Assembly: GCA_031292525.1 (NCBI GenBank)
Contig: JARLGY010000053.1
Location: forward strand, 123,418 to 187,417
DNA: 64,000 bases
Reading direction: 5' to 3'
DNA from: Flavipsychrobacter sp.
GTDB taxonomy: Bacteria; Bacteroidota; Bacteroidia; Chitinophagales; Chitinophagaceae
The notes under the pieces were generated by a model. It was not told where the DNA came from. It saw only the letters and a list, made by a program, of their open reading frames with translations, and did not search any database. Below, piece after piece: positions 16,223-26,784 of this stretch (positions are counted from its first letter, which is position 1; every line of letters starts with the position of its first letter). A program made the position numbers and the translations under genes.

Positions 16223-16396
16223 AAACTACTATTTCTTTACAAAATTATATTTCAGGTTAGTATGTTGTCAGAATAGATGAGAATGTCATCAGTCTGATTA
16301 GTAAAATTGACTAAGCATTTATTGAAGCTGGCTACAAAGTATTTAGTAGATTCAAAATCACTCATTATTATGTGGGCAATGGTAATTTATGGTATC

Positions 16397-17131
16397 CTAT
16401 TTTCTGGCAACCTTGCTGGAAAGTTTTAAAAAGTCCTCTCGTATATTTTTTGAAACAGGAATTTCCTTATTATTACTCATTGTTAAAATGCCGGAATTCT
16501 CATATCTGGCGATATAATTCAGGTTAATAACAAAAGATCGGTGAACCTGGTAAAACATCTGTATTGGTAGTAATGATTTGCAACGGCCCATGTTATACGA
16601 ACAAATAAGCTCTTCATTTTTCAAGACTATCTTCGTGTACACATTAACGGCTTCTAGGTATATTATATCGTTAGCGTCTACATATATAACCGACTTTTGT
16701 TGAGGTATAGCTATCTTGTTGCTTATAGGGGTTTGAGCTATACTTCTTGCAAGTCGCTTTATCTGTATACTTTCTATTGCTTTGTCTATTGCATGTACAA
16801 GTTCTGCATCATTGATAGGCTTTAGTATATATCCTGAAACTGATAAACGAAAAGCATTGATTGCAAATTCAGAGTGTGCGGTAACAAAAATAACTTCACT
16901 TTTTATATTAGGAACAAATTTTAATAGCTCCATTCCATTTTTCTCATGTAAAGAGATATCAAGAAGTAATATATCGCACTCATGTTCACGTAACCCTTCC
17001 AAAGCATCCTCCCATGAAGAATATGTGTTTATTACTTCTACATTTTTATTGAATATTTGCAACCGTTCTTTTAATAATTCGATAGCATACGGTTCATCAT
17101 CGACTATTATGCAAGTAAATTTCTCAATCAT
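16397..17131 (-). CDS. LytTR-type response regulator
   Basis: 244 residues. REC domain (1-120) with acidic pair DDE (11-13), phospho-acceptor Asp58 in LLLDISLHEKNG and the Lys in YILKPI. A LytTR DNA-binding domain follows (about 140-240: DIIYLEAVNVYTKI, FYQVHRSFVINLNYI). Its ATG overlaps the TGA of the upstream sensor kinase gene by four bases (ATGA), so translation is coupled and the two form a cognate pair. Target promoters cannot be deduced here. Confidence 0.93.
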   Translation of the reverse strand: MIEKFTCIIVDDEPYAIELLKERLQIFNKNVEVINTYSSWEDALEGLREHECDILLLDISLHEKNGMELLKFVPNIKSEVIFVTAHSEFAINAFRLSVSGYILKPINDAELVHAIDKAIESIQIKRLARSIAQTPISNKIAIPQQKSVIYVDANDIIYLEAVNVYTKIVLKNEELICSYNMGRCKSLLPIQMFYQVHRSFVINLNYIARYENSGILTMSNNKEIPVSKNIREDFLKLSSKVARK

Positions 17132-20100
17132 TGATACAATGGATTCTTAATTTCGATTCTTACTAAAGTTCCTTTTTGTGGCATTTCTTTATCTATATAG
17201 GATAGATTAATGCCTGTCCTTTCATATCTATTAAAAATATTGACTAGTTCATTAGTTAAAGATGTGCCATATGACTCATTTAATGGTTTTTGAACCTCAT
17301 GCATCCTTACTGAATTTTTCCGGCCTATACCATTGTCATCTATATAACACACAATGGTGTTATTTTCTTTTTTTATGCTGAATTCAATTCTTAAATGTCC
17401 ACCGGTCCCATTTGGTATTAGGCCGTGATTAATGGCATTTTCGACTATTGGCTGTATTAGTAAAGCCGGTATATATGTTACTTTCTGTGCAATATGGGGG
17501 TCTATAATTATTTCGTAAAAAAATAAATTATCAAACCGCATTTGCTGTAATTCTATGTAGTTTTTCAGATTCGTACATTCTTCTTCTATACAAATATAGC
17601 GGTTGCGAGAAGACTTGAGATAGGACCTTAACAAACTTGAGAATTTTGAAATATGACTATAAGCCAAGTCAAGTTTATTTTTGGAAATCAGATATTGGGT
17701 AAGATTTAGACTATTAAAAATAAAATGGGGATTTAATTGGGCATAGACAGCTTTTAATTCCAGTGCTGATTGTAAATTATTTTTCTCGTTTTTCCGTATC
17801 TGAATTTTCTTGGCTATATAAGCTGACAGGACAATGATCAATATTAAAATTATGCTTCCTGCTATCCATAATAGGCTTTTACCTAATGATGTCTGCCACC
17901 AATATGGAAGTACATACAGAGTTATGTTTATTGCGGGGCTCTTCCATACATCGTCTGATAATAATAACGAAAGTGTGTAATATTTCCCAGGCATTAGTAT
18001 ATCTGGGGACAGTTCATTGCTATTAAGTTCATGCAAGCCCGAATCAATTCCAGCTATCCGGGACGAATATTTTACAGTTCCATTGCCTGTAGGATTTATT
18101 AAATCAAAACTAATAGATGTTACCGGCTGTTTTATGAATATTGTATCGCCAGATACTATGTTGGTAACGCTATCTTTATTTGTGCATACCAACTTATAGT
18201 TGTCGGCCAAGAGATTATATGTATTATTTTCAATCTCTTTATCTGTTGGCACTTGTACGATAAAAGTTCCTTTATCGGTATTCAATGTAACTTCATTTTT
18301 TTGTACGGATACGTCATTAATGTTTTCATAAACAACGCATTTGAAATTTTTATACACGAGTGGTTCTGTAACAGACAATGCATTTTTTATTTTACTGAAG
18401 AAAATGCCAAACTTACCGGTTGCTACTAATATGTCATTTTTCAGTTGAAACGAAACATCTTGCAAAGCATAATTTTTAAATAGCTGTCGATATGTGAAAG
18501 TATTATAGTTAAACACAAAAAAATGATCGTAATCCTTCAGGAAAATGTTTCCGTATTTTTTATCAATGATAATATTTTCAATTTTTGAAATTCCGTAACC
18601 GTCCAATTCCTTTTTTTCTATGTAAGCCTTTTTTTTACTAATAATGTTATATACTAATATTCTATAGTTCCCATAAGCCAATAAATTACAACTGGCAGTG
18701 TCATACAATAAGTCTTTGTATTTGTTTTTATCTAAGGCTATTGTATATAAATTATTATTATCGTATTTGTAATCAATAAACAAATTAGGTAGTAAGCAGT
18801 AAAAGTCGTTATCTATTTCTATACCCTTAATTATACTATAGAAATGAATTTTAAAGCTTTCATCTACAGTAGATTTCCAATTTTTAGCTTTTGAAAAAAT
18901 GTTGGAATAGTCGAAAAGGTTAGAGATTTTTTTTGTCTTATTGTCCAAATACAGAATACTGTTGTTTGTAAGTATTAGAGATTTTCCCTTGTCATACGGA
19001 ATGATTTTATTTATATCTGCAAGTGCTTTATATTTCTTGGAAGTTATTTTCCCGTCTTTTATTATTGATAGCGTACTATTTTGCTTATTCCACCAATAAG
19101 ATTCAGAATTGGCCGCTGTACCACAAAACAAATAATTAGTCAACGAATACGGAGCCTTTTTAAAGGCTGATTGCTTATAATATATATAATAACCATGGCC
19201 TGTTGTGGCCACGTTTTCTCCCCATAAAGGGTTTTCTAAATAGGATACAATGGTGCTTGCTATTTTTTTATTCTTTAAAAAAGTAAGGTTGCATCTACTA
19301 CGTACTAATCTTAAAGATGTATCATAGACATAGATGTGTTTATCCGTAACAATACAAAGGTTCTGCTTCAGCAACGATAGGACGTTGATGCGTTCATCTT
19401 TATTAAGTGATATCGTTTTTTGCTCACATGTTTCGAAATTTAAGGCACCTAAGCCTTTATTGGAAAGGCCTTTTGGTAACAATATAGAAGGCGTATATTG
19501 GATAATATAATTCGAATATATAAATAACCATACGTTGTCATCTTTTTTATAACTTGTACTTGTATTTTTACAAATTTCATTAACATGAAAGAATGACTTT
19601 TTTTTATTTGCTATATAATAATGATGGTCATTATTCATAATAAGTTGCATCGAATTACTTAAATAATAAAGACCTGAGTAATATTTTTTCAGACTAAAGT
19701 TGTTTAGTGTATCATTATGCTCATAATAAACTTCCGCATTTTTGCTGTCTTTCCGGGATAAATTACTAAATGCCACTCCAGAAGTGGTATTTATAATGTT
19801 TGTTGGATATAATCTCGCATCTGTATCTTGAATGTATATTTTTTTGTATTTGCCATTATATATATATCCAATATTGTTAGATATTGAGATTGGCCATATC
19901 CTTTTTTTATTATCTTGAAACAAATACCAAACATCACTGTTAGACATTCCATCAGAAAGGTTATAGGTTTTGAACGAATAACCATTATATCTTATCACTC
20001 CTTGTGTTGTAGCCAGCCACAGATAACCGTAGGTATCAACCAGGGAATAATAAACGTGATTGGAAGGAAGGCCATTATATAAATTTAGATTGTAAGTTAT

Positions 20101-20169
20101 ATTTTCCTGCTCCAGGCTATTCAAGCAAAGACATAAAAAAACAAATAGAATTTTTACTTTTTTTTTCAT
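17128..20169 (-). CDS. propeller-type sensor histidine kinase (Reg_prop, Y_Y_Y, LytS-like kinase)
   Basis: 1013 residues from the MKKK start at 20169; an ATG seven codons upstream exists but gives a poor signal peptide. After the signal peptide comes a large periplasmic region of two-component propeller repeats (GLPSNHVYYSLVDTYGYLWLAT; GMSNSDVWYLFQD) and a Y_Y_Y-like Ig domain. One membrane helix (IILILIIVLSAYIAKKI) follows. The cytoplasmic kinase is of the LytS/His_kinase type with LNPHFIFNSLN and ATP-binding DDNGIGRKNS. Such sensors detect extracellular, often glycan-related cues and phosphorylate a LytTR partner, here encoded next with a 4-base overlap. The gene is AT-rich relative to neighbours (runs of A/T, many Lys/Asn/Tyr). 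Confidence 0.9.
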   Translation of the reverse strand: MKKKVKILFVFLCLCLNSLEQENITYNLNLYNGLPSNHVYYSLVDTYGYLWLATTQGVIRYNGYSFKTYNLSDGMSNSDVWYLFQDNKKRIWPISISNNIGYIYNGKYKKIYIQDTDARLYPTNIINTTSGVAFSNLSRKDSKNAEVYYEHNDTLNNFSLKKYYSGLYYLSNSMQLIMNNDHHYYIANKKKSFFHVNEICKNTSTSYKKDDNVWLFIYSNYIIQYTPSILLPKGLSNKGLGALNFETCEQKTISLNKDERINVLSLLKQNLCIVTDKHIYVYDTSLRLVRSRCNLTFLKNKKIASTIVSYLENPLWGENVATTGHGYYIYYKQSAFKKAPYSLTNYLFCGTAANSESYWWNKQNSTLSIIKDGKITSKKYKALADINKIIPYDKGKSLILTNNSILYLDNKTKKISNLFDYSNIFSKAKNWKSTVDESFKIHFYSIIKGIEIDNDFYCLLPNLFIDYKYDNNNLYTIALDKNKYKDLLYDTASCNLLAYGNYRILVYNIISKKKAYIEKKELDGYGISKIENIIIDKKYGNIFLKDYDHFFVFNYNTFTYRQLFKNYALQDVSFQLKNDILVATGKFGIFFSKIKNALSVTEPLVYKNFKCVVYENINDVSVQKNEVTLNTDKGTFIVQVPTDKEIENNTYNLLADNYKLVCTNKDSVTNIVSGDTIFIKQPVTSISFDLINPTGNGTVKYSSRIAGIDSGLHELNSNELSPDILMPGKYYTLSLLLSDDVWKSPAINITLYVLPYWWQTSLGKSLLWIAGSIILILIIVLSAYIAKKIQIRKNEKNNLQSALELKAVYAQLNPHFIFNSLNLTQYLISKNKLDLAYSHISKFSSLLRSYLKSSRNRYICIEEECTNLKNYIELQQMRFDNLFFYEIIIDPHIAQKVTYIPALLIQPIVENAINHGLIPNGTGGHLRIEFSIKKENNTIVCYIDDNGIGRKNSVRMHEVQKPLNESYGTSLTNELVNIFNRYERTGINLSYIDKEMPQKGTLVRIEIKNPLYQ

Positions 20170-21302
20170 TGGGCCTCGTTGATACAACAAACCTGTTGTT
20201 ATATTATGCTTCGTTTACAAGAAGGAAGTTACAACAGCTAAATGAATTTTGGGTTAATGGTACAAGATGATTTACCTGCTGATAATCACACAGGGCCCCG
20301 CACCAGCGTAGGTTTTAAGAGATTAAGCAACCGGATGAGTTCACATATAAAGTAAAATGCCTTAAGCGGGTCATAGCAAGTAGGCGTACCAACGTCTTGA
20401 TGTTTCCTCAAAACAATTCGCGCCAAATGCAAAAATGATCAAAATATAGGGAAGCCGTCATTGAGGCACCTCTATAAAAGCTGATATTGTCAGCCCTGTC
20501 GTCATCTGTAAGTTCATCTATTTTCTGTTGTGATGCACTTTCTATATCTGTTTTTCTATTGACCCCATTAACACTCCCTTAACCAAAACGTGTTTTCACT
20601 ATAGTTTTCATGTATTTCACTAAATGGCAGGCGAAAATTGCGCACGATTAAAAGAATTTTGAAATATAGTAGTGTTGAAAAATTATCCAGATAACATTTA
20701 ATGCTATGAAAGCAGTCATTTTTCACCTATAATTTATAACGCAAAAACCGTTTTAAAGAAGGGCTTTTACAGTTCAAAGACACAAGAGATAATTGTCTTG
20801 GTAAAGCCTAACTCTTATAAATATATAGCCAGCCCCACAACCCTAAACGTCTGAATATTTACCTAACATCTGCTCAGGCACTAATAATTATTTTATAACG
20901 AAACAGGTGAAAGAAGCGTTCAAAAATTAATAATATAATAAAATATACACTATAATAAATATCATAATTAACAATATGTGTAATACTTGTCTTCATGCTG
21001 TTAATTACTCTATAAATCAGGAGGCTAATAGCAGGCTTCTGTTGATAAAATACTGAATTCGACAATTTGACTACAGCATAGCTGAGCAGACCTAAGGTAT
21101 TTTGATGGTTAAAATATAGATGCAAAAATGGCATATCTAAAATCTCTACAACGAAAGGACGTCATAAATTCAAATAAACTAGGAAGCTGAAAATAGGATC
21201 AAAGAGTAGGCATTTTATAGTAAATCATATGGAGAGATAAAAAAAAGCAACTCGACTTTTATTTTTTAAAAAAATTCTAAACCGTTTTTAAAATAAAAAT
21301 TT
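20170..21302. other. 1.1-kb intergenic gap without a recognisable gene
   Basis: Both strands are mostly AT-rich with frequent stops. A reverse frame of about 54 codons around 20420-20590 (containing ELTDDDRADNISFYRGAS) lacks a start codon and may be a decayed gene fragment. An 86-residue reverse frame at 20874-21134 has only low-complexity hydrophobic composition. The last ~60 bases before 21303 are A/T runs typical of a leader of the downstream gene. I see no RNA gene, insertion sequence or clear repeat. Confidence 0.5.
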
Positions 21303-22922
21303 ATGAAAAAAAATATTAAGCTTCACTTTTTTGTTTTTACATTTTTTGCCGCTATGTGCGCTGTAGAGCTGCTGCATGCACAGAACCTTGTAGCATCATC
21401 AATCGCCGATTCATACATAACTACCGTCAAACCAGCTGTTACAAACTGTCTAATAGATTATTCACCCAATTGTACAACTTCGTGTGGAAATTCGCAGTTG
21501 AGCGTTATCGGGTTTGGATATTATGGAGGTAATACCTATGCTGGTTTTATTGTTGATGACGGTGTAGGTACTGGAGACACGGTTTATTTAGATACCACAG
21601 CCAGCCAAGTTGCAGTTGTTGTCGGCAACAACACTTCTAAGACAAGTCACTATCTTGTAGGGGTAGTATACAACCATAGAAACGGAATTGCGGGGCTAAA
21701 TTTAGAAATATATGATATTCAGCATGTGGGTACAGGTTCAGCATTAACCGCAACGCTCAAATACCACAGAATTATTGATACAAATAGATACGTAGGTGCC
21801 CCTATGGCAGACATAATAGCTGAGTATGGAGTACCCTTTCTTGGTTTGCCGCGATGCGACCGTTTTGCAGTGACATATGGCGATGCTTACAATAACGCTG
21901 TATATGGCTACTATTCCAGCCTCAACAATCCACCCGTTTTCCTGAAGGATACATTGGTTACCGGGTGTGGTGCTGGTTCAGTGGCTGCTATACAAAGATA
22001 TGATTCGGCCATGAACGTAGACAACCTAGCTTTGTTTACATATGTGGGGCTCTATGGTACATATTACAGAGAGTGGAACATGACGACTAATGTAATTTCT
22101 GCACCTGTTGTGCTTGATTCTTTTAATAGCTCCGGGGCTGTAATTGCCGCAATAGACGATTATACGATGAATAATCCCTTAACAACCCCGTACGCTTATT
22201 ACAGCGCTGTTGGAACGTATGGTGTTGCACGACGGTTGTACAATAATCTGCTGCCACCAGGCGGCCTTGATATATCATCTGCTCTCGACCCAACGCGGAC
22301 TGGGTACCCAAGTATTACGCAAGGACCGTGTATGAGCTACACCGTCTGCTACCCTCAGAAGGCATATATAGATAGTAATATACTGGCCATGACGGTTCAA
22401 TGGAATACGGGTGCCCCGGCATTTTATAATAGCAGCTTAACTAATCCGTTCCTCAATGTGAATTATTACCAGGTAAATAATTCATTTCATGGCGCAGCAC
22501 AAACACAATGTGCGGTTGCCGCCACCTGTAACGCCGTACTCGGTACATCGGGCATGCATTTGTCATTTGTTTATAACGAACATGACAGCCTGGGTTTCGG
22601 TCCTAGCAAATACCATCTATATGGTAAAATGACTGATTGTTCCATGTCTTTTAAAACAGCCAAAGTACCAACTGTTAGTAACGAGGGGGATTGGACGCTT
22701 AGCCCTAACCCTGCAATAGACGGGATCATTTTAACCACCGGCAATAACATTCGGAACAATACATATCGCATTACCGATATCACAGGAAGACAGTTGCAAC
22801 AGGCAACAATAAATAGCAACAGGCAACAGGTAGACATCAGCAATATGACTCCGGGAATGTACCTGCTCACTATTTATGGCAGTGGCCAAACCGTGAAGAC
22901 CATCAAATTCATTAAAGAGTAG
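21303..22922 (+). CDS. secreted protein with T9SS type A sorting domain
   Basis: 539 residues. Signal peptide about 1-27 (ending LLHAQN). The central ~400 residues are rich in Gly, Tyr, Asn and Thr, with no family I recognise. The C-terminal ~75 residues form a T9SS type A domain: WTLSPNPAIDGI, YRITDITGRQL, ISNMTPGMYLLTIY and KFIKE at the end. It should be exported by the type IX system and either released or anchored. Cys pairs (CLIDYSPNCTTSCGN, CAVAATCN) suggest disulfides. A good intrinsic terminator follows at 22943. Confidence 0.8.
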   Translation: MKKNIKLHFFVFTFFAAMCAVELLHAQNLVASSIADSYITTVKPAVTNCLIDYSPNCTTSCGNSQLSVIGFGYYGGNTYAGFIVDDGVGTGDTVYLDTTASQVAVVVGNNTSKTSHYLVGVVYNHRNGIAGLNLEIYDIQHVGTGSALTATLKYHRIIDTNRYVGAPMADIIAEYGVPFLGLPRCDRFAVTYGDAYNNAVYGYYSSLNNPPVFLKDTLVTGCGAGSVAAIQRYDSAMNVDNLALFTYVGLYGTYYREWNMTTNVISAPVVLDSFNSSGAVIAAIDDYTMNNPLTTPYAYYSAVGTYGVARRLYNNLLPPGGLDISSALDPTRTGYPSITQGPCMSYTVCYPQKAYIDSNILAMTVQWNTGAPAFYNSSLTNPFLNVNYYQVNNSFHGAAQTQCAVAATCNAVLGTSGMHLSFVYNEHDSLGFGPSKYHLYGKMTDCSMSFKTAKVPTVSNEGDWTLSPNPAIDGIILTTGNNIRNNTYRITDITGRQLQQATINSNRQQVDISNMTPGMYLLTIYGSGQTVKTIKFIKE

Positions 22923-22942
22923 TGAAGAATTATATAAGAAAG

Positions 22943-22972
22943 AGGTTGTCATTCAAAGTGGCAACCTTTTTT
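22943..22972 (+). terminator. intrinsic terminator of the T9SS gene
   Basis: Stem AGGTTGTC/GGCAACCT (one G-U pair), 9-base loop, followed by a run of six T. It lies 20 bases after the stop at 22922. Confidence 0.8.
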
Positions 22973-23120
22973 ATTGTGCATTATATAAACCACATTAGCC
23001 AAACGAATCATGATTCAAGCCAAAAGTACTTGTCCGCCACCAGACATTTTCGGACATTTTTGACAAAATGATCAGTGTCAATCAATTTAATCAGAGCCAA
23101 CAGTGGTTCAGACTAAGATT

Positions 23121-24665
23121 CTACCCCGCCCAACCCTCTCTATCCAAACTGCGGTATTGTATAGCCTCAGCCAGGTGCTCAGGGCGTATGTCTTCGCTGT
23201 CGGCGAGGTCGGCTATGGTGCGGCTTACTTTAAGGATACGGTCGTAGGCACGGGCACTCAGATTTAGGCGGTCCATGGCTGTTTTCAGTAGGTTCTGCCC
23301 CACATTGCTGATCACGCAAATACGCTTCAGCAGGTTGCTGCCCATCATGGCGTTGCTGTACACACCAGGCTCATTGGCAAAGCGTGCTGTTTGTATATCC
23401 CGGGCTCTTATTACTCTTTCACGTACACTGCCGCTTTGCTCTGTACTGCGGGTACTGGAGAGTTCGGCAAACGATACAGGTGTGACTTCCACATGCAGGT
23501 CTATTCTGTCTAGCAAGGGGCCGCTTATTTTGTTCAGGTATTTCTGCACCATCATAGGCGAGCAACTGCATTCTTTTTCTGGGTGGTTGTGATAACCGCA
23601 CGGACACGGGTTCATAGAGGCTATAAGCATAAAGCTCGCCGGAAAATCTACACTTACCTTAGCTCTTGATACCGTTACCCTACGTTCTTCCATAGGCTGA
23701 CGCATTACCTCAAGTACTGTGCGCTTAAACTCGGGAAGCTCATCCAAAAACAGTACTCCATTATGAGCCAGGCTTATTTCACCTGGTTGTGGTATGCCGC
23801 CTCCGCCAACCAGGGCCACATCGCTAATTGTATGGTGGGGCGAGCGGAAAGGTCTGCGGGCAATGAGCGATGAGTTGCCCGGCAGCTTACCTGCTACCGA
23901 ATGTATCTTGGTAGTCTCCAGTGCTTCCTGCAGGCTCAGAGGGGGCAGTATGGTAGGCAGGCGTTTTGCCAGCATGGTTTTGCCAGCGCCGGGCGGTCCA
24001 ATCAGTATGGCATTGTGGCCACCGGCTGCTGCTATTTCAAGGGCTCGCTTCACATTTTCCTGACCCTTTACGTCGTCAAAATCTATATCAAAATTGCTTT
24101 GCGCATCAAAAAACTCTTCGCGTGTATTCACTATCACGGGCTTCAGGGTATCATTCTTATTAAAGAAGTCCACCACCTCACTTATGTTCTCCACTCCATA
24201 CACGTCCAGGTTGTTCACCAGCGCCGCTTCGCGGGCATTGGCTTTTGGAACTATTAATCCTTTATATTTTTCCGCGCGGGCTTGTATGGCAATAGGTAGC
24301 GCACCCTTTATAGGCTGCAGAGATCCATCCAGCGACAGCTCACCCATTATCACGTATTCATTCAGGTTTTCAACTGCTATTTGTCCCATAGATGCCATCA
24401 TTCCAATAGCTATAGGCAAATCGTATGCTGATCCTGCTTTCCTTACATCGGCAGGTGCCATGTTCACCACTATCTTATTGCGTGGGCGGTCATAGCCATT
24501 GTTCTTCATGGCAGCTAGTATGCGTTCTATACTTTCTTTCACCGCATTATCTGGCAGGCCTACAATAAAATATCCTGGCATGGCGCCAGGCACCTGGTCC
24601 ACCTCTATTGTAATGGTCATTGCCTCAACACCATATACCGCGCTACCGAAAACTTTTACGAGCAT
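23121..24665 (-). CDS. comM: YifB/ComM family AAA+ ATPase (Mg-chelatase-like)
   Basis: 514 residues, full family length. The N-terminal Lon-protease-like domain (1-165) has VVNMAPADVRKAGSAYDLPI and MGELSLDG. The AAA+ core has Walker A GPPGAGKTMLAKRLP (about 218-232), Walker B VLFLDELPEF, and the Cys cluster MNPCPCGYHNHPEKECSC of the family. ComM is a hexameric helicase that promotes branch migration of recombination intermediates during natural transformation. The gene is monocistronic in appearance. Its last ~60 codons have a second, orphan copy at 16036-16222. Confidence 0.93.
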   Translation of the reverse strand: MLVKVFGSAVYGVEAMTITIEVDQVPGAMPGYFIVGLPDNAVKESIERILAAMKNNGYDRPRNKIVVNMAPADVRKAGSAYDLPIAIGMMASMGQIAVENLNEYVIMGELSLDGSLQPIKGALPIAIQARAEKYKGLIVPKANAREAALVNNLDVYGVENISEVVDFFNKNDTLKPVIVNTREEFFDAQSNFDIDFDDVKGQENVKRALEIAAAGGHNAILIGPPGAGKTMLAKRLPTILPPLSLQEALETTKIHSVAGKLPGNSSLIARRPFRSPHHTISDVALVGGGGIPQPGEISLAHNGVLFLDELPEFKRTVLEVMRQPMEERRVTVSRAKVSVDFPASFMLIASMNPCPCGYHNHPEKECSCSPMMVQKYLNKISGPLLDRIDLHVEVTPVSFAELSSTRSTEQSGSVRERVIRARDIQTARFANEPGVYSNAMMGSNLLKRICVISNVGQNLLKTAMDRLNLSARAYDRILKVSRTIADLADSEDIRPEHLAEAIQYRSLDREGWAG

Positions 24666-24714
24666 AAAAACATTAAAAAGCGAAGATAGGAGATAGTGCA
24701 GAAACAGAGATCTT

Positions 24715-26688
24715 TTAATCTGTCTTCACCCACTTCAGACTTTTAACTTCGTCTCCTGCGTGTATGCTGATAATGTAGGTACCAGGAGCAAATTTTTGCA
24801 CATCGAAGCCAAATGTGTTTTTGCCATTTATAAACTGCGTGTTGCTGGTTAGTAAGGTTTGTCCTGCTATATTGCTGATCTTTATAGTCGCCTTGCTTGC
24901 CGCAGTGGCGTTTATAACAAGGTTAAGGTGATCTTTAACCGGATTAGGATATAACTGAACAACCATCGGCGCTGCAATTGTAGGCACGCCAGTATGGTAG
25001 AATAGCTTTACCGTTGCAGTATCTTTTATACCAATACCCAGGTTATAGTAACTGCCCGATGGGGTTTGGGTAAGCTTGGCCGGGCGCACCATATAATACT
25101 TAAGACCACTGATACCAAATGAGTCTGTAAACATAGAACTGACAGCAACAGTATTCAGCAACTGGTAGTTACCAAATAAGCTATCCGCACGGTAAATGTA
25201 GTATCCCGATACCCCGGCATCGGGTGAAGGTTGCCAGGTTATCACTGCACTGCCGCCTGCAACAGAAGCGATAACCAGATTAGCGGGTGGTTTGACATAG
25301 TCGGTACGTAGAGTAAGATCGCCCATCAACGCTATGTGTATGGCGTTGGCAGCGTAATTGGGTGGCGAGTATAGTGTGCTGTTATTCTGTGTAAGCATTG
25401 TACTGTAGCCAATATTCTGGCCAAGAGCCATATGGTGTACAAACCAGTTGGGACGGCCTGCCCAACAATTGGTGAGTGCTGGCACATTGGAGCAAAGGGG
25501 AGCACGTAAAAAATTGTTGGGTGTGTTCCAGTCACCAAAGTAGCTGCCAAATGTCATGGTAAATATAGCGTTAATATTGTTGGTGGTAAAGTCGGTAGTA
25601 GATCCTACGCCACTGGCGCTGCTAAAACTGCCACCCCCGCAACCGTATGCCCATTGGTAAGATGAATCATTGAGCGTTGCAATAAAGGGTAGTGCTGTTA
25701 CATTACCGGCCCCCACCAAAGGCGGAAAGTTGCGCCAGCCATTAGCAGCAAAAGCCTCTCCGTTGAAAGCGCCAAAATTGTCATTGATTAGCGCCCGGTG
25801 TATTATGTTCAACGAGTCCATTTTATATTGATGGTCCTTGTTCAGATAGCTTTTCATCAACTGCACTTCTGTTTTGGTGAAAACAGGCATGTTGTAAAAA
25901 TCTATTCTGCTTATCTGTAGTTGCACAGCCGAAGGAATAAGGGTCTGGTCCCACTTACCATCGCCAGGGATGTTTTTGTTAGCCGCAAAGCCTGCACTGG
26001 TGTCAAATACTGTGTTGTCTGTCCATGGGCCACCAAGAGTAGCATAATATACATCTGCAGGCCAGGCACCAAGATGGGCTGCGTGTCCGTCAGGATTAAG
26101 ATCGCCACTGTATGGTACAGCAATATGCCCGAGTATCAGCGCGGCATTTACATTGCTGTATGTTGCATAGTCTTTAGCTATGGTATTGAATATTGTTGTA
26201 TCGTTTGTTGTTCTGGCTATATCGTGCCGTACTATCTGCCAGCCATCACCACTTATATCATTCATCAAGGTATTTAACTCGTTTTTGCACGAGTCTGTGA
26301 ACATTGAATCTACCAATAACAATAAGACACCCCTGTTATGTATGGGTGGCACATTAATACCTGCAAAAACATACCCGTACGATGCAAAACTGCCAAGGGC
26401 AAAAACCTGGTATTCATACGTATTGCCTGCTACAACATTCACATCTGTATAAACACTATCTGTTGTCGGTAGTGTAGCAATAGAACTACCCCACGATGTG
26501 GCATTTTGCGCTTTACGGAAGACATAGTAGGTGGGATTGGTAAATGTTACCCGCTTCCAGTGCAACTGTATTTGTGCTGGCGACTGCTGCACGGTTGCAG
26601 TTACCTGCACAGCGTAGTCTGCTGCGCTTTGGGCAAATGAACTTGTACCTAATAATAAAAAGAGGAAGAGAATGTAGCATTGTTTCAT
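24715..26688 (-). CDS. secreted fibronectin-III/T9SS protein with C25-peptidase-like middle
   Basis: 657 residues from the ATG at 26688 (MKQCYILFLFLLLGTSSFAQ is a clean signal peptide; an upstream in-frame ATG at 26733 would spoil it). A fibronectin-III-like domain (about 25-110) precedes a ~370-residue core with LILGHIAVPYSGD, WPADVYYATLGGPWTDN and ISRIDFYNMP, resembling the gingipain-type C25 fold. A second FnIII (about 475-560) and a T9SS domain (VQLYPNPVKDHLNL to KWVKTD) follow. Where C25 enzymes have GHG and a catalytic Cys, this protein reads YGCGGGSF and MTFGSYFGDW. It may therefore be a non-peptidase relative. Function unknown; location extracellular or cell surface. Confidence 0.75.
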   Translation of the reverse strand: MKQCYILFLFLLLGTSSFAQSAADYAVQVTATVQQSPAQIQLHWKRVTFTNPTYYVFRKAQNATSWGSSIATLPTTDSVYTDVNVVAGNTYEYQVFALGSFASYGYVFAGINVPPIHNRGVLLLLVDSMFTDSCKNELNTLMNDISGDGWQIVRHDIARTTNDTTIFNTIAKDYATYSNVNAALILGHIAVPYSGDLNPDGHAAHLGAWPADVYYATLGGPWTDNTVFDTSAGFAANKNIPGDGKWDQTLIPSAVQLQISRIDFYNMPVFTKTEVQLMKSYLNKDHQYKMDSLNIIHRALINDNFGAFNGEAFAANGWRNFPPLVGAGNVTALPFIATLNDSSYQWAYGCGGGSFSSASGVGSTTDFTTNNINAIFTMTFGSYFGDWNTPNNFLRAPLCSNVPALTNCWAGRPNWFVHHMALGQNIGYSTMLTQNNSTLYSPPNYAANAIHIALMGDLTLRTDYVKPPANLVIASVAGGSAVITWQPSPDAGVSGYYIYRADSLFGNYQLLNTVAVSSMFTDSFGISGLKYYMVRPAKLTQTPSGSYYNLGIGIKDTATVKLFYHTGVPTIAAPMVVQLYPNPVKDHLNLVINATAASKATIKISNIAGQTLLTSNTQFINGKNTFGFDVQKFAPGTYIISIHAGDEVKSLKWVKTD

Positions 26689-26784
26689 GTGCACGAATTT
26701 TACTAAATTAAATTTAATAAAATCGTTTGACAATCACATGTGAAATATGCCGGTTCTTGCGTGTATCGATAATTTCTGGGGGAT

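Noticed and set aside
20874..21134. 86-codon reverse frame in the AT-rich gap
   Set aside because: Composition follows the AT bias (Ile, Tyr, Phe, Leu), with no signal peptide logic or known motif.
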